Numbered from the stretch's first letter, positions 34,667 through 43,463 are shown. The stretch: 64,000 bases of DNA from Fodinicurvata sediminis DSM 21159 (GCF_000420625.1 NZ_ATVH01000015.1:372001-436000), one strand, 5' to 3'. Notes: a model not told the origin generated them from the letters alone. Numbers and translations: made by a program.

Positions 34667-35689
34667 CTAGAGCTTCACGAAATCCAGGGAATCCGGTGCG
34701 CTCACCCGCAGGGGGCGTTGTGGATCCGGTTCATGAAACTGCCCATCCAGGGTGAAAGGGCCCTCCAGCTCCAGTTCAACGCTGTCGGCGCCGCGGCTGC
34801 GGTAACAGTCCTTTGGAAGTCTGCGTTCATTGCCACCGTACAGGACTTTCAGGCTGTGGCGCAGCAAGCCCTTGGGTGGATAGCAGATCGAAGTATAGCG
34901 CAGCGGTTCTCCCTGCTGATTCCAGAAGGGCCGCGAGCCCACCACGAGGCGGTCCAGTGTCGTGGCGATGGCCAGAAGCTCCCTGCGGGTTTCGCTTGCC
35001 CCCTGGTCGAAAGCGGCTGTGATCGTTTCCCCGCGTATGGCCTCGCGGCTCTTGCCTCCGAACACCCATCCGCCCAGCAAGCGGGCCAGGGTCAAACCAG
35101 CGGCCCAGTCGGCCTCGATCTTCAGGGGGTGGACCTCAGTGCGACACAACTGGATGGCCTGGTAAATGGCGGCGGCACCAAAGAACATGCCCCGCTGGGG
35201 CGGGGTGTTAAGCGCTCCTTCAAGGCGCAGGACGTACCGACGGCACAATGCCGAGTCCAGATTGCCATCGGCAAGGCGTTTGCGAAGCCGTGCCAGACCC
35301 CTGTGTGGCTTGCCACGCAAACCGACATCCACGGCCGTCATGTTGGTCATGCCCCCGTGCAGCAGACCGAAGACCGGAGGGGTTTCCCCCCAAGGGCGAC
35401 GTTCCAGTACTTCCGTCATGACTGCCTGAACCGTGCCGTCTCCGCCATTGACCAGCAACAGCTCCACGCCGGCCGCCGCTAGGCGGTCCAGGGCGGCGGG
35501 CAGGTCCTCAAAGTGATCTAGACGTTCGTAGTGAAGTCCCGGAAAGGCGTCCACGGCCGCTTCCAGTTGGTCCATGCCCTGCTTGTTCTGCTGACTGAGA
35601 GGGTTGCTGACGAGCCCAGGTATCATGTGCCGTGCTGTGTCCAGGGAAGTGAGAAGCCCGTGCCTATTGGCCTGAATCCGCTTGGTCAA
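34667..35689 (-). CDS. Diacylglycerol/ceramide kinase-like lipid kinase
   Basis: Lipid kinase of 340 residues: nucleotide loop VNGGDGTVQAVM (GGDGT 82-86), GGMTN (112-116) in place of the usual GTxN loop, and SNPLSQQNK near residue 28, the segment commonly reading NPxSG-xxK. The C-terminal beta domain ends near LDGQFHEPDPQRPLRVS. Caulobacter has a ceramide kinase (CpgB) of this class in its sphingolipid cluster, so ceramide phosphorylation is the best guess; a DAG or sphingosine kinase is possible. It overlaps lptG by four bases. Confidence 0.85.
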   Translation of the reverse strand: MTKRIQANRHGLLTSLDTARHMIPGLVSNPLSQQNKQGMDQLEAAVDAFPGLHYERLDHFEDLPAALDRLAAAGVELLLVNGGDGTVQAVMTEVLERRPWGETPPVFGLLHGGMTNMTAVDVGLRGKPHRGLARLRKRLADGNLDSALCRRYVLRLEGALNTPPQRGMFFGAAAIYQAIQLCRTEVHPLKIEADWAAGLTLARLLGGWVFGGKSREAIRGETITAAFDQGASETRRELLAIATTLDRLVVGSRPFWNQQGEPLRYTSICYPPKGLLRHSLKVLYGGNERRLPKDCYRSRGADSVELELEGPFTLDGQFHEPDPQRPLRVSAPDSLDFVKL

Positions 35690-36810
35690 GCGGCGTTGCC
35701 GCTCGATGAATGTTCCGTGCGAATCTGAATGGGTTCCGAGGCTTCCCTTCGAACCACCAGGAAACCGATCAGGCAGGCCATGGCCGTGAACGGCGCCCAG
35801 GCCCCCATCCAGCTGGGCATAGTGCCGACTTCGCTGAGCGCGATCGAAGTGCCGTTGATCACGAAGAAGGTGAAGCCGATGGCAACACCGCCAATCATAA
35901 GGCGGGTCAGGGTGCCGGTGCGCCTGTAATCCTGTCCCCAGGCCACGGCCAGGAAGATCAGCAGGATGGGCGTCAGGCTCTGGGTGATACGGGCGTTCAT
36001 CCAGGTCTTGTAGACCTGGGGCGAGCGCTGGCCGTAGCTCTTGCTGCTGACCAGTCCGGCCAACTGGGACATGGATAGCTCGCGTGGGGGGCGGGCCAGA
36101 AGACGCAGGCCCTCCGGGTCGATCTGGCCATCCCAGAGGTAGACGGGTAGTTTTTCCGCCGTGGTTTGGGCTTCGCCCAGCCGCGTAACCTCACGCAAAA
36201 GCCAGCCATTGGTTGTCTTCTGTGCGCTCTGCGCGTCAAGGCGTTCATAGAGCAGGCCCCTTTCATCGCGGCGGAAGAGGGTGATGTTATCCAGCCGTTC
36301 CGCGCCCAGGCTTTCTTCGGGGATACGCAGGTAGTCGTTCCCGCTGCGCAACCAGACCTTGCCATCGGCGCCAGCCAATTGCTCGGTCTCTCCGAATTCG
36401 CCGATGCTCCACTCCCGCAACTGGACCGTGGTCTCGGGCAGGACCTGGTCGTCCAGTGTGAATTGCAGGACAGCAAGCAGGCAGCCGACGGGCAGTAGGG
36501 CACGCATGATGCGGATGGGGGACAGGCCGCTGTTCCAGAGTGAAACCAGTTCCCGGTGGCGCTGCATCTCGGCCAGGGTCAGCAAGGCGGCCAGAAGCGT
36601 GGCGATGGGCAGCAGCTGGGACAGGAAGGACGGGAAGCGGTGGAGCGCATACTGGAGTGTGGCCTGCAGTTCGCTGTCCGCCTCGATACCGGCAATGTCA
36701 TTGGACACTTCCATCATATCGAGCGTCAGGATGAAGAACGAGCCGGCCACAAGGATGAGCAGGAAACGCAGGAGGAACAGGCGTGACAGATAAAAGTCGA
36801 GAGTCGTCAT
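35686..36810 (-). CDS. LptG/YjgQ-type permease
   Basis: A 374-residue permease of the LptG family: three N-terminal and three C-terminal membrane segments (about 10-35, 55-78, 96-118; 268-290, 300-325, 330-355) flanking a periplasmic beta-jellyroll. The coupling helix region ALLTLAEMQRHRELVSLWNSGLSPIRI (near 74-100) is the site that touches the ATPase LptB. In LPS export, LptG works with LptF and LptB2. Here it is in a sphingolipid operon and overlaps the lipid kinase gene, so sphingolipid export is an alternative. I cannot tell whether another lptG exists. Confidence 0.85.
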   Translation of the reverse strand: MTTLDFYLSRLFLLRFLLILVAGSFFILTLDMMEVSNDIAGIEADSELQATLQYALHRFPSFLSQLLPIATLLAALLTLAEMQRHRELVSLWNSGLSPIRIMRALLPVGCLLAVLQFTLDDQVLPETTVQLREWSIGEFGETEQLAGADGKVWLRSGNDYLRIPEESLGAERLDNITLFRRDERGLLYERLDAQSAQKTTNGWLLREVTRLGEAQTTAEKLPVYLWDGQIDPEGLRLLARPPRELSMSQLAGLVSSKSYGQRSPQVYKTWMNARITQSLTPILLIFLAVAWGQDYRRTGTLTRLMIGGVAIGFTFFVINGTSIALSEVGTMPSWMGAWAPFTAMACLIGFLVVRREASEPIQIRTEHSSSGNAA

Positions 36811-38036
36811 GATGCCTCCCTGCGCTTGCGCCGACGTTCAATCAGATTGCCGACCAATGTGGTGGTCCTATCCAGTATTCCGACCCCCTGGTAGCGCGGG
36901 ACCCGGAAGGCCACATCGAGGAAAAGCAGCAAGGAGCCAAGAAGGAAGATAAGCAGTGGCCCCCAAGCACCTAGCAGGGGTTCCACCTGTTCGCGCCGCA
37001 CCATGCGGACACCCTGCTGCAAGGCCTCGTTGAAAGCCAGCAGGGTGATGACGCCAACAGCAACACCGGACGAGCGCTGGCTGCGGCGATTGCTCAATGC
37101 CAAGGGCACCGCCATGAAGGGCAGGACCAGGATGGATGCAATTCGGACCAGGCGCTCGTTCATTTCAGCCAGCAAACGAGGCTGCTCCAGTCCCTCGGGT
37201 GGATTGTCCTTCAAGGCCCAGAGTTCGGGGATGGTGTATTCACGCTCGTCCTCTCCCCGGGGCTGGACGGCATCATAGGCGTCCTCGCCCAGAACGGTCT
37301 GCATTTCCTCGAATCGCAGAAGACCATCGCTGCGTTCGCTGCCCGACTCCGGTTCGCGCGGGCCTTCAGCGGCTCCTGGCTCTATCGGAGTGGTCAGGCG
37401 AACGCCATTGAACAGCTGGACCAAGGGCGGACTGTCATCCTCGCTGTCCGTCAGGATACCTTCGCGGGCCGTGATCGTGGCGGCCTCATCCACCTCCTTG
37501 TCCTCTTCGTGGATGAAGATGCGCCTGAACTGGCGCCGATCCGGTGAGATTTCTTCGACCATCAGGGTCGTGTTGTCGTTGCTGACGAAAACCCCGGGTT
37601 GGATGAGGGCTTCGATGGACATGTTCTGGACCGAGGAGAGGACCGAACGATAGGCGTAGCGGCTGTGCGGCTGCAGTGTGTTGAAGATCAGGACGGCAAA
37701 GAGGCTCAGCAGCACAGCGGCCAGCATGACCGGACGCATCAATTGGTGCAGGCCGGTGCCCGAGGCGAGTATGGCGTCCATCTCGCTTTCGCGGCTGAGC
37801 CGGCGGAAGGCGAAATAGATTCCCAGGAACAGGGCCATGGGCAGTGCCAGGCCCAGGTAGTGGGGGACAAGATAGGCCAGCAGCTCGAAGACCACCTGCA
37901 TGGTGCCCTGGGACCCCAGGACGGAATCCAGGACCCGCAGCATACGCTCCACCAGCAGGACCAGAAGCGCGATCAGCAGGGTGAAGGCGAGCGGCGGGAA
38001 GATTTGCCGCAGTATGTAGCGATCGAAGATGGGCAT
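36807..38036 (-). CDS. LptF/YjgP-type permease
   Basis: A 409-residue permease of the LptF family, with six membrane segments and a large periplasmic domain (about 120-310) that contains TIPELWALKDNP. The N-terminal MPIFDRYILRQI is typical. The periplasmic part holds an acidic disordered insert (EPGAAEGPREPESGSERSD, about 225-243). It overlaps lptG by four bases (ATGA), the normal lptF-lptG order. Adjacent genes encode ceramide synthase, a metallophosphatase and a lipid kinase, so its cargo may be a modified ceramide. Confidence 0.87.
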   Translation of the reverse strand: MPIFDRYILRQIFPPLAFTLLIALLVLLVERMLRVLDSVLGSQGTMQVVFELLAYLVPHYLGLALPMALFLGIYFAFRRLSRESEMDAILASGTGLHQLMRPVMLAAVLLSLFAVLIFNTLQPHSRYAYRSVLSSVQNMSIEALIQPGVFVSNDNTTLMVEEISPDRRQFRRIFIHEEDKEVDEAATITAREGILTDSEDDSPPLVQLFNGVRLTTPIEPGAAEGPREPESGSERSDGLLRFEEMQTVLGEDAYDAVQPRGEDEREYTIPELWALKDNPPEGLEQPRLLAEMNERLVRIASILVLPFMAVPLALSNRRSQRSSGVAVGVITLLAFNEALQQGVRMVRREQVEPLLGAWGPLLIFLLGSLLLFLDVAFRVPRYQGVGILDRTTTLVGNLIERRRKRREAS

Positions 38037-38048
38037 TGTGCGGCCAGG

Positions 38049-38954
38049 TTATGCATGTGCTGGGTCGAGTATAGCGGGTGCATCGGAAACGGCAATGAAA
38101 CGCCCTTTGTCGAGGCTGTACCCGCGCGTTTCGATCGTGATCTGCCAGCGCTTGTCGTCCAGCTGTTCGAAACCATAGAGCTGATAGAGCGCGCCGGGCT
38201 TATGAGCGTGAGGAAGTGCCGAGGCGGAAGCCGTGCCGCGCACGGGAATGGGCCTGTCGGGCCCTTCAAGCTGTCCGGAAATCAGGCGATGCTCATGGCC
38301 GTGCAGGATCAATTCCGCGCCCTGGCGTTTCAGGACCGCGCGCAGGCGTTCTCCATCGCGCAGGGCCTTCCTGGGCTTGCTGACATCCGGAAGGGGGCTG
38401 TGGTGCAGCAGGACCACGCGGACGCTTTGCCGTGTTTCCTGCAAGAGGCATTCCAGGGCCGCGCACTGTTGCTCGCCCAACGCGCCGCTGGCCAGGCCGG
38501 GCGCTGTCGGCAGGGCCGTGGTCAGGCCGATCAGGCTGAGGGGGCCGCGCCTGCGCAGGTAGGGGAAAGCGGGTTCAGCCTGGCTGTCATCTCCGCTCAT
38601 GTACGCTTTCCAGGCTTCAAGGCCCTGGCTTTCCGGGACCCGGACGTAGGCATCGTGGTTTCCGGGCACGACGGAGACCTGCGCGGGCGGTCCCAGGGCG
38701 TTGAGCCAGTCCGCTGCCATGCGGAATTCAGCAGGCAGGGAGATATTCACCAGGTCCCCGGTGACGGCGATCTGGTCGGGGGCTTGCTGCAGCAGATCGG
38801 CGGACAGCTGCTCGAGCACTTCACTCCGGTGTATGTGGCGCCGGCGCTTCTGCCAGGAAAGCCAGCCCAACAGGCGCTTTCCAAGCAGGTCCTTGATATG
38901 GGGCCTGGGCAGGGGCGGCAGGTGGATGTCGGATATGTGCGCCAGCCTGTACAA
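38049..38954 (-). CDS. Calcineurin-like metallophosphatase
   Basis: Binuclear-metal phosphoesterase of 301 residues with all motifs intact: D9 and H11 (DIH), D67 (GDLVN), N99-H100-D101 (GNHD), H184-H185 (LHHSP) and H220-H222 (GHEH). No signal peptide. Relatives hydrolyse cyclic nucleotides, UDP-lipid pyrophosphates or phospholipids. The 12-base gap to lptF and 15-base gap to the nucleotidyltransferase suggest a function in sphingolipid head-group chemistry, for instance a CDP- or lipid-linked pyrophosphatase or phosphatase, which is inference. Confidence 0.88.
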   Translation of the reverse strand: MYRLAHISDIHLPPLPRPHIKDLLGKRLLGWLSWQKRRRHIHRSEVLEQLSADLLQQAPDQIAVTGDLVNISLPAEFRMAADWLNALGPPAQVSVVPGNHDAYVRVPESQGLEAWKAYMSGDDSQAEPAFPYLRRRGPLSLIGLTTALPTAPGLASGALGEQQCAALECLLQETRQSVRVVLLHHSPLPDVSKPRKALRDGERLRAVLKRQGAELILHGHEHRLISGQLEGPDRPIPVRGTASASALPHAHKPGALYQLYGFEQLDDKRWQITIETRGYSLDKGRFIAVSDAPAILDPAHA

Positions 38955-38969
38955 GACGGCCTGTCCTTT

Positions 38970-39797
38970 TCAGTTGCGTGCGGTGCCCTGTTCGTTGGCG
39001 CGTTCTGCCAGGATCGACTCCACCAGGTCCAAGTCTTCAGGCTTGTCGACATCTATGGCGGCTTCAGCAATCGGCAGGATCGCGGCCCGTGCCTCTGCGC
39101 CCGCGATCCGGGACAAGGTCTGCAGTGCGTCCTGAAGACTGAGACGCTTTGCCAGATAGGCAATCAGGGTTCTTATGCCCACTCGCCGCGCGATACGCCA
39201 GGGCTTCTTGCGATCCTGCTCGACCGTTTGCCAGAAGGTCACGGCTTTCTGTGCGCGTGGCGTTAGAAGTGCGAAGAGATTGGCACCGCTGTAGGCTTCA
39301 TCCCGGAATCGTAGATAGGTACGCCGGCTGTCGGGGTAGGCCGCCTTGAGAACAGCAGAGGGAGTCAGGCCGGCTACAATGTCCCCCTCGCTGCCAAGCG
39401 CCTGTCCGCAGAAGTTCTCGAGAATTTCATCGGTCAGCAGGGCATGATCGGCTGTCGTCACCAGCAGGGGACTGTCGCTGTGCCACTGCCGGGCACAGAA
39501 GTCAGAGACACTGGCGCTGGGTGAGGGGGCACTGCGCAAGGCATGAAGGCGCCCTTCCGCATGCAGATTGGTCAGCAGGGGAAGTGTCTCCACCGCAGTG
39601 GGATCTGGCAGACTGATGAAGATCTGCTGGATTCGGGGGCTGCGTGCCAGGACCTCGACCACACGCTGCAGCATGGGTATGCCGCCGACCGGGGCCATGC
39701 ATTTCAGCTCGACACCGCAATGCTGCGCCAGGGGGTCTGAACCGGGGCGTTGTCCGGCAAGGACCAGTGCCGTGAAGCGCTGCGTCTCTCCACTCAC
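38970..39797 (-). CDS. MobA-like NTP transferase domain protein
   Basis: A 275-residue nucleotidyltransferase: LAGQRPGSDPLA (13-24) with K32 forms the NTP site and TTADHA (114-119, D117) is the metal aspartate, as in MobA/IspD-like enzymes. The C terminus holds the DVDKPEDLDLV motif (250-260). It overlaps bcerS by four bases. Such enzymes join an NTP with a sugar or polyol phosphate to make an activated head group. A CDP- or other nucleotide-activated head-group donor for ceramide is plausible, unproven. Confidence 0.85.
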   Translation of the reverse strand: MSGETQRFTALVLAGQRPGSDPLAQHCGVELKCMAPVGGIPMLQRVVEVLARSPRIQQIFISLPDPTAVETLPLLTNLHAEGRLHALRSAPSPSASVSDFCARQWHSDSPLLVTTADHALLTDEILENFCGQALGSEGDIVAGLTPSAVLKAAYPDSRRTYLRFRDEAYSGANLFALLTPRAQKAVTFWQTVEQDRKKPWRIARRVGIRTLIAYLAKRLSLQDALQTLSRIAGAEARAAILPIAEAAIDVDKPEDLDLVESILAERANEQGTARN

Positions 39798-40954
39798 GCC
39801 AATTCCTTTTCGTAGAGCCGGTAGGTCTTGTCGGCCCGGCCTCCGACGGTTTCAATCAGGCGCCGCGTGGGCCTGTTATTTTCAAGAACCCAGGAAAGTT
39901 CGGCGCGCTTCTTTCCATTGGCACGATGGTAACTGTAAACCCTGTCGATCACACCGAGCGCCAGGGCAGCGCCTTGAGAGGAATTCTGGTACTTCCGGCG
40001 CACACCCATCAAGGGCATACGGCCACTCTCGCACTGGGAAAACTTCAGGCGCCAGAGCAGCTTGGCCCAGCCGAAAGGAAGCAATTTCCCGTCCAGGTCC
40101 GCAGCCAGGTGATGGACGTCCGGCAGAGTGACCGTCATGGCCGCCGGCTCGCCATCGTATTCGGCGATGCAAACGAACTCCGGCTTTATGATGGGCTTCA
40201 GGCTCTTTGCCATGTTCTCGATCTCTGCAGAAGTCATGGGAACAAAGCCCCAGTTCTGCGACCAGGCATCGTTGAAGATGTCCACAATCAGCTGCAGGTC
40301 CTGCCTGTAGTGTTTCATGTCCAACGCTCGCATGTGGAGCTTCGGGTCGCTCGCTATCTTGTCGACCAGCATCCGGGCGCGCGGTGGCAAGGGGGCAGTA
40401 ACGTCGATGTCATAGGCCAGCAGGTCCATCGCCTTGTGGTAGCCGGCCTGCGCCACATGGCTGGCATAATAGGGTCTGCTGTGTCCCATCATCAGCGCCG
40501 GCGGCCTGTCAAACCCTTCCACCAGCAGGCCGCATTCGTCGTTGACCGACAGGCTGTAGGGGCCGGTAATTCGCTTCATGCCGCGCGCCTTCAGCCAGGT
40601 CTCGGCTGTTTGCAGCAGGGCTTCGAAAAGGGCGGGATCGTCCTGGCCCTCGAGAAAGCCGAAATGTCCGGTGGCATCCTGGTAGCGTTCCAGCCAGGCC
40701 TGGTCGATCTGCGCCGAGATCCGTCCGATGGGTTTGCCCTTGCGCCAGGCGACCCAGAATTCCGCTTCGGCATGCTGGAAATAGGGGTTCTTGTCTTGCG
40801 ACAGGTGGAGCCGTCGCTCCAGCTTCAGCGGCGGAATCCAGTTAGTGTCCCGGCTGTATATCTGCCAAGGCACCTCAATGAAGCTGTCCAGGTCACGCCG
40901 ATTTTGAACCGGACGGATCTCGATGTCTTCTGCGGGCCGGGCAGGCGTGTGCAC
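39794..40954 (-). CDS. bcerS: Bacterial ceramide synthase-like acyltransferase (GNAT type)
   Basis: Protein with two GNAT-like halves, about 386 residues as started here. The N-terminal block IEIRPVQNRRDLDSFIEVPWQIYSRD and the core HFGFLEGQDDPALFEALL, TGPYSLSVNDECGLLVEGF and later ENNRPTRRLIETVGG match the family identified as bacterial ceramide synthase in Caulobacter (CC_1154), which N-acylates 3-ketosphinganine. No ATG lies near the conserved start; GTG at 40954 is my choice, and the true start may differ, since no ribosome site is clear. It follows the hydroxylase by 25 bases. Confidence 0.82.
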   Translation of the reverse strand: MHTPARPAEDIEIRPVQNRRDLDSFIEVPWQIYSRDTNWIPPLKLERRLHLSQDKNPYFQHAEAEFWVAWRKGKPIGRISAQIDQAWLERYQDATGHFGFLEGQDDPALFEALLQTAETWLKARGMKRITGPYSLSVNDECGLLVEGFDRPPALMMGHSRPYYASHVAQAGYHKAMDLLAYDIDVTAPLPPRARMLVDKIASDPKLHMRALDMKHYRQDLQLIVDIFNDAWSQNWGFVPMTSAEIENMAKSLKPIIKPEFVCIAEYDGEPAAMTVTLPDVHHLAADLDGKLLPFGWAKLLWRLKFSQCESGRMPLMGVRRKYQNSSQGAALALGVIDRVYSYHRANGKKRAELSWVLENNRPTRRLIETVGGRADKTYRLYEKELA

Positions 40955-40979
40955 CTGAGGGCTCAAGTCAGGCAAACGG

Positions 40980-41777
40980 TCAGCGGTTGCGCGCGGGGCG
41001 CATGGCCCCTGGCTGCTGGTTCTCGTCCGAGAGATCGGCAACCCAGGGATAGCGTTCCGCTTCCTCGCCGGTATAGCCAAGATTGAACACCGTGGCGCTG
41101 CGCGGCGTCTTGCGCGGATGGCTGTAATAGGTACCAAGCAGACGGTCGAAGGCGAAGTTGGTGATCCCGTAATTGCCCTGCTCGTTATGGAAGTGATGAG
41201 CCAGGTGCAGTTTCTTCATGCGCTTCAGCCAGTCCCAGCGTGGTTGGAAAGGCAGGTGCTGGATGCAGTGGCAGAACTCGTAGAAGCAGGTGGTCAACAG
41301 GCCTGACGCCACGGCTGCGACGGCGCCGCTGGGCCCGGCAATCGCCCAGCCCAAGGGGATGGTGACGACGAGAATCGTGGGCAGCGTGGTGTAGAGCGCG
41401 CCGAACAGGACCCCCAGGTCGTTCGGGTCCTGGTGATGGTCGAAGTGGATGCGCTTCCACAACGCAGCCGTCTGGGGCATGCGGTAGAGCCAGCGACCAT
41501 GCAGGACAAAGCGGTGCAGCAGGTACCAGGCCAAGGGATAGATCGGCAGCACCAGGGCGGCCGCCAGTGCCGGCCCCCAGTAGTTTCCGGAGTTCAGAGC
41601 AAGATAGACCAGACAGCCAATCGCCAGAACCATATAGGCCATGATGGCGTGATGCGTGAAATAGGCACCAACCAGGTCCCGCAGAGTCATCTTGTTCAGG
41701 AAATATTTCCGTCCCGACCAGGGACCGAACTTCAATGCCACACCAGACCTCAATGCTTGGAAATTGTGATGATTCAC
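40980..41777 (-). CDS. Fatty acid hydroxylase / sterol desaturase superfamily protein
   Basis: Di-iron membrane oxygenase of 265 residues with four to five membrane segments. Histidine boxes: H88-x4-H93 (HRFVLH), H111-x2-HH114-115, HCIQH (170-174) and HLAHH (191-195), all intact. Relatives hydroxylate sphingoid bases at C4 or fatty acids at the alpha carbon (Fah1/FA2H). As first gene of the operon with ceramide synthase it could give hydroxylated ceramide. Start is GTG at 41777 with no clear ribosome site; a Met 29 codons inside is an alternative. Confidence 0.85.
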   Translation of the reverse strand: MNHHNFQALRSGVALKFGPWSGRKYFLNKMTLRDLVGAYFTHHAIMAYMVLAIGCLVYLALNSGNYWGPALAAALVLPIYPLAWYLLHRFVLHGRWLYRMPQTAALWKRIHFDHHQDPNDLGVLFGALYTTLPTILVVTIPLGWAIAGPSGAVAAVASGLLTTCFYEFCHCIQHLPFQPRWDWLKRMKKLHLAHHFHNEQGNYGITNFAFDRLLGTYYSHPRKTPRSATVFNLGYTGEEAERYPWVADLSDENQQPGAMRPARNR

Positions 41778-41914
41778 GCTGTTCTACGCTGTGGAAAAGT
41801 ACTGAAAAGCGCAGCGAACGGCAAGCGAAGCTTTGCTTGTCAGGCAGGCTTGAAACCATTTGTGATCAAGACTGGTTCTGCGCTTGACGGTTTTCAAACC
41901 TTCTGCCGTGGATT

Positions 41915-43000
41915 ATGTCTTGCCCGCCTCGTTGCCGGCCTGTTGTGGAAAGAGGCAGGTTTTGCGGGGCATGTTTTATTGCCCGTCATCAGGATGCCCG
42001 AACATTGCGCCGGAAACGTCGCCGCCTCTCCAAAAGATTGTACCGCTTGCGCAAGGCCATCCGGCAGTCTCGCCCCGTCTGCTATACGGTCTGGAGTCTG
42101 GAGGCGGTCTTCATGCTGTTGTTCTGGGCGGTTGCGCGTCTTCTGCCTGTGGAACCTGCCTCGGCCATGGGGCGCTGGTTCGGCCGCAAAGTGGTCGCAC
42201 GCCTGGGTGACAGTCGTTATATGCGCGCCAATTACCGTGTGGCCTTCCCCGAGGCCGGTGAAGCCGAAATCACGCGTCTTATCCGCAAGAGCTGGGGAAA
42301 TCTCTGGGCCGTTCTGGCGGAATTTCCGCACCTGGGCAAGATATGCGACAGATCGTCGCCGAATCCGCGCGTCGAGATCGAAAACCATGCTTATCTTGAG
42401 GAATTGGATCGTACGGAGCGAGCGGCTGTCTTCTTCACCGCCCACATGGGCAACTGGGAAATTCTGGGCGGCTTGATGCCGGCCATGGGGCGGCCATTGA
42501 CCGTGGTCTATACGCCGCAGGGCAATCCCCTGGTGGATGCCATGGTCCAGTACTGGCGTCAGCGCCAGGGCATGAAGCTGGTGGAAAAGCATGGCGGCAT
42601 TCGAATTCTGCTGCGCCGTCTGGGCGCTGGCGAATCCATCGGTCTCCTGGTGGACCAGCGTGTTGACGAGGGTGAACACGTTCCCTTCTTCGATCGTTCG
42701 GCAAAAACCACCACGGCGCCGGCGCGTCTGGCCCTGCGCACGCGCAATGACCTGGTGCCGGTGCGCGTCATGCGCGTTGCGACTGCACGCTATCGCGTGG
42801 TCATTCATCCGCCTGTTTCCCCGCCGCCCGAGGACATGGGAACCGACAATCGCGCGCTGGAAATGACGCGCGAGGTGAACGGGATTTTCGAGCGCTGGAT
42901 CCGCGAGGAGCCGGGTGAATGGCTCTGTCTGAAACGCCGCTGGGCCAAGCCGGGCAAGGAGTTGAAAGAAAAACGCAAGAAGAAGCGCAGGGCTGCTTGA
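41915..43000 (+). CDS. LpxL/HtrB-type lysophospholipid (lipid A) acyltransferase
   Basis: An inner-membrane acyltransferase of 361 residues (start uncertain). The HX4E active motif is H177-E182 in AHMGNWE, followed by VDQRVDEG and FFDRSAKTTTAPARLALRT, typical of the HtrB/MsbB family. One membrane segment (about 66-80) anchors it. The N-terminal 40 residues are basic and Cys-rich and may not be real; TTG codons near residues 31 and 42 are alternative starts. It is divergent from the hydroxylase across 137 bases. Lipid A secondary acylation is the default role; acylation of a sphingolipid is an alternative. Confidence 0.85.
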   Translation: MSCPPRCRPVVERGRFCGACFIARHQDARTLRRKRRRLSKRLYRLRKAIRQSRPVCYTVWSLEAVFMLLFWAVARLLPVEPASAMGRWFGRKVVARLGDSRYMRANYRVAFPEAGEAEITRLIRKSWGNLWAVLAEFPHLGKICDRSSPNPRVEIENHAYLEELDRTERAAVFFTAHMGNWEILGGLMPAMGRPLTVVYTPQGNPLVDAMVQYWRQRQGMKLVEKHGGIRILLRRLGAGESIGLLVDQRVDEGEHVPFFDRSAKTTTAPARLALRTRNDLVPVRVMRVATARYRVVIHPPVSPPPEDMGTDNRALEMTREVNGIFERWIREEPGEWLCLKRRWAKPGKELKEKRKKKRRAA

Positions 43001-43076
43001 CACCCCCCAGATGGGTGGAGTAAGTGATCGCTCCCGTCACGGAGACACTGGCTCGGCCGATCCCGTGAAAATTCCT

Positions 43077-43153
<77 letters not shown>

Positions 43154-43463
43154 TTCTCTTCCGAATTTGCCCGACTTGACTGTTTTTATCTCCCGCCGGG
43201 CTGTGATAGCCCCTTGGTGTGGGCCGCCTGTGTCCTGATTATGAGCGGATCGGGGCAGAGGATAGGCCGTGGGGGTCGTTTCTTGCTTTTCCCACAAGGT
43301 CTATCGGCCTATAGTCCGCCGCGAAAACGCCCGGGCCGTTATGCGAAACGGTCTGGAAGACAAGAACAGCTGTGTTAGGAAAGGCTGCGGGGCGCTTTCG
43401 GGAACAGTCCATTGCCGGGGCAGGTTCCGGGTGCGGCCGCAGCGGTCAGAGAGCGATCGAGCG
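43154..43463. promoter_or_regulatory. nuo promoter region
   Basis: This 310-base gap between tRNA-Asp and nuoA has no supported gene. A -10-like TATAGT lies at 43310-43315, with a weak TTTCCC -35 element 17 bases upstream (43287-43292), leaving a leader of about 140 bases before nuoA. The nuo operon must start here, but the exact promoter is a guess. Confidence 0.4.
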
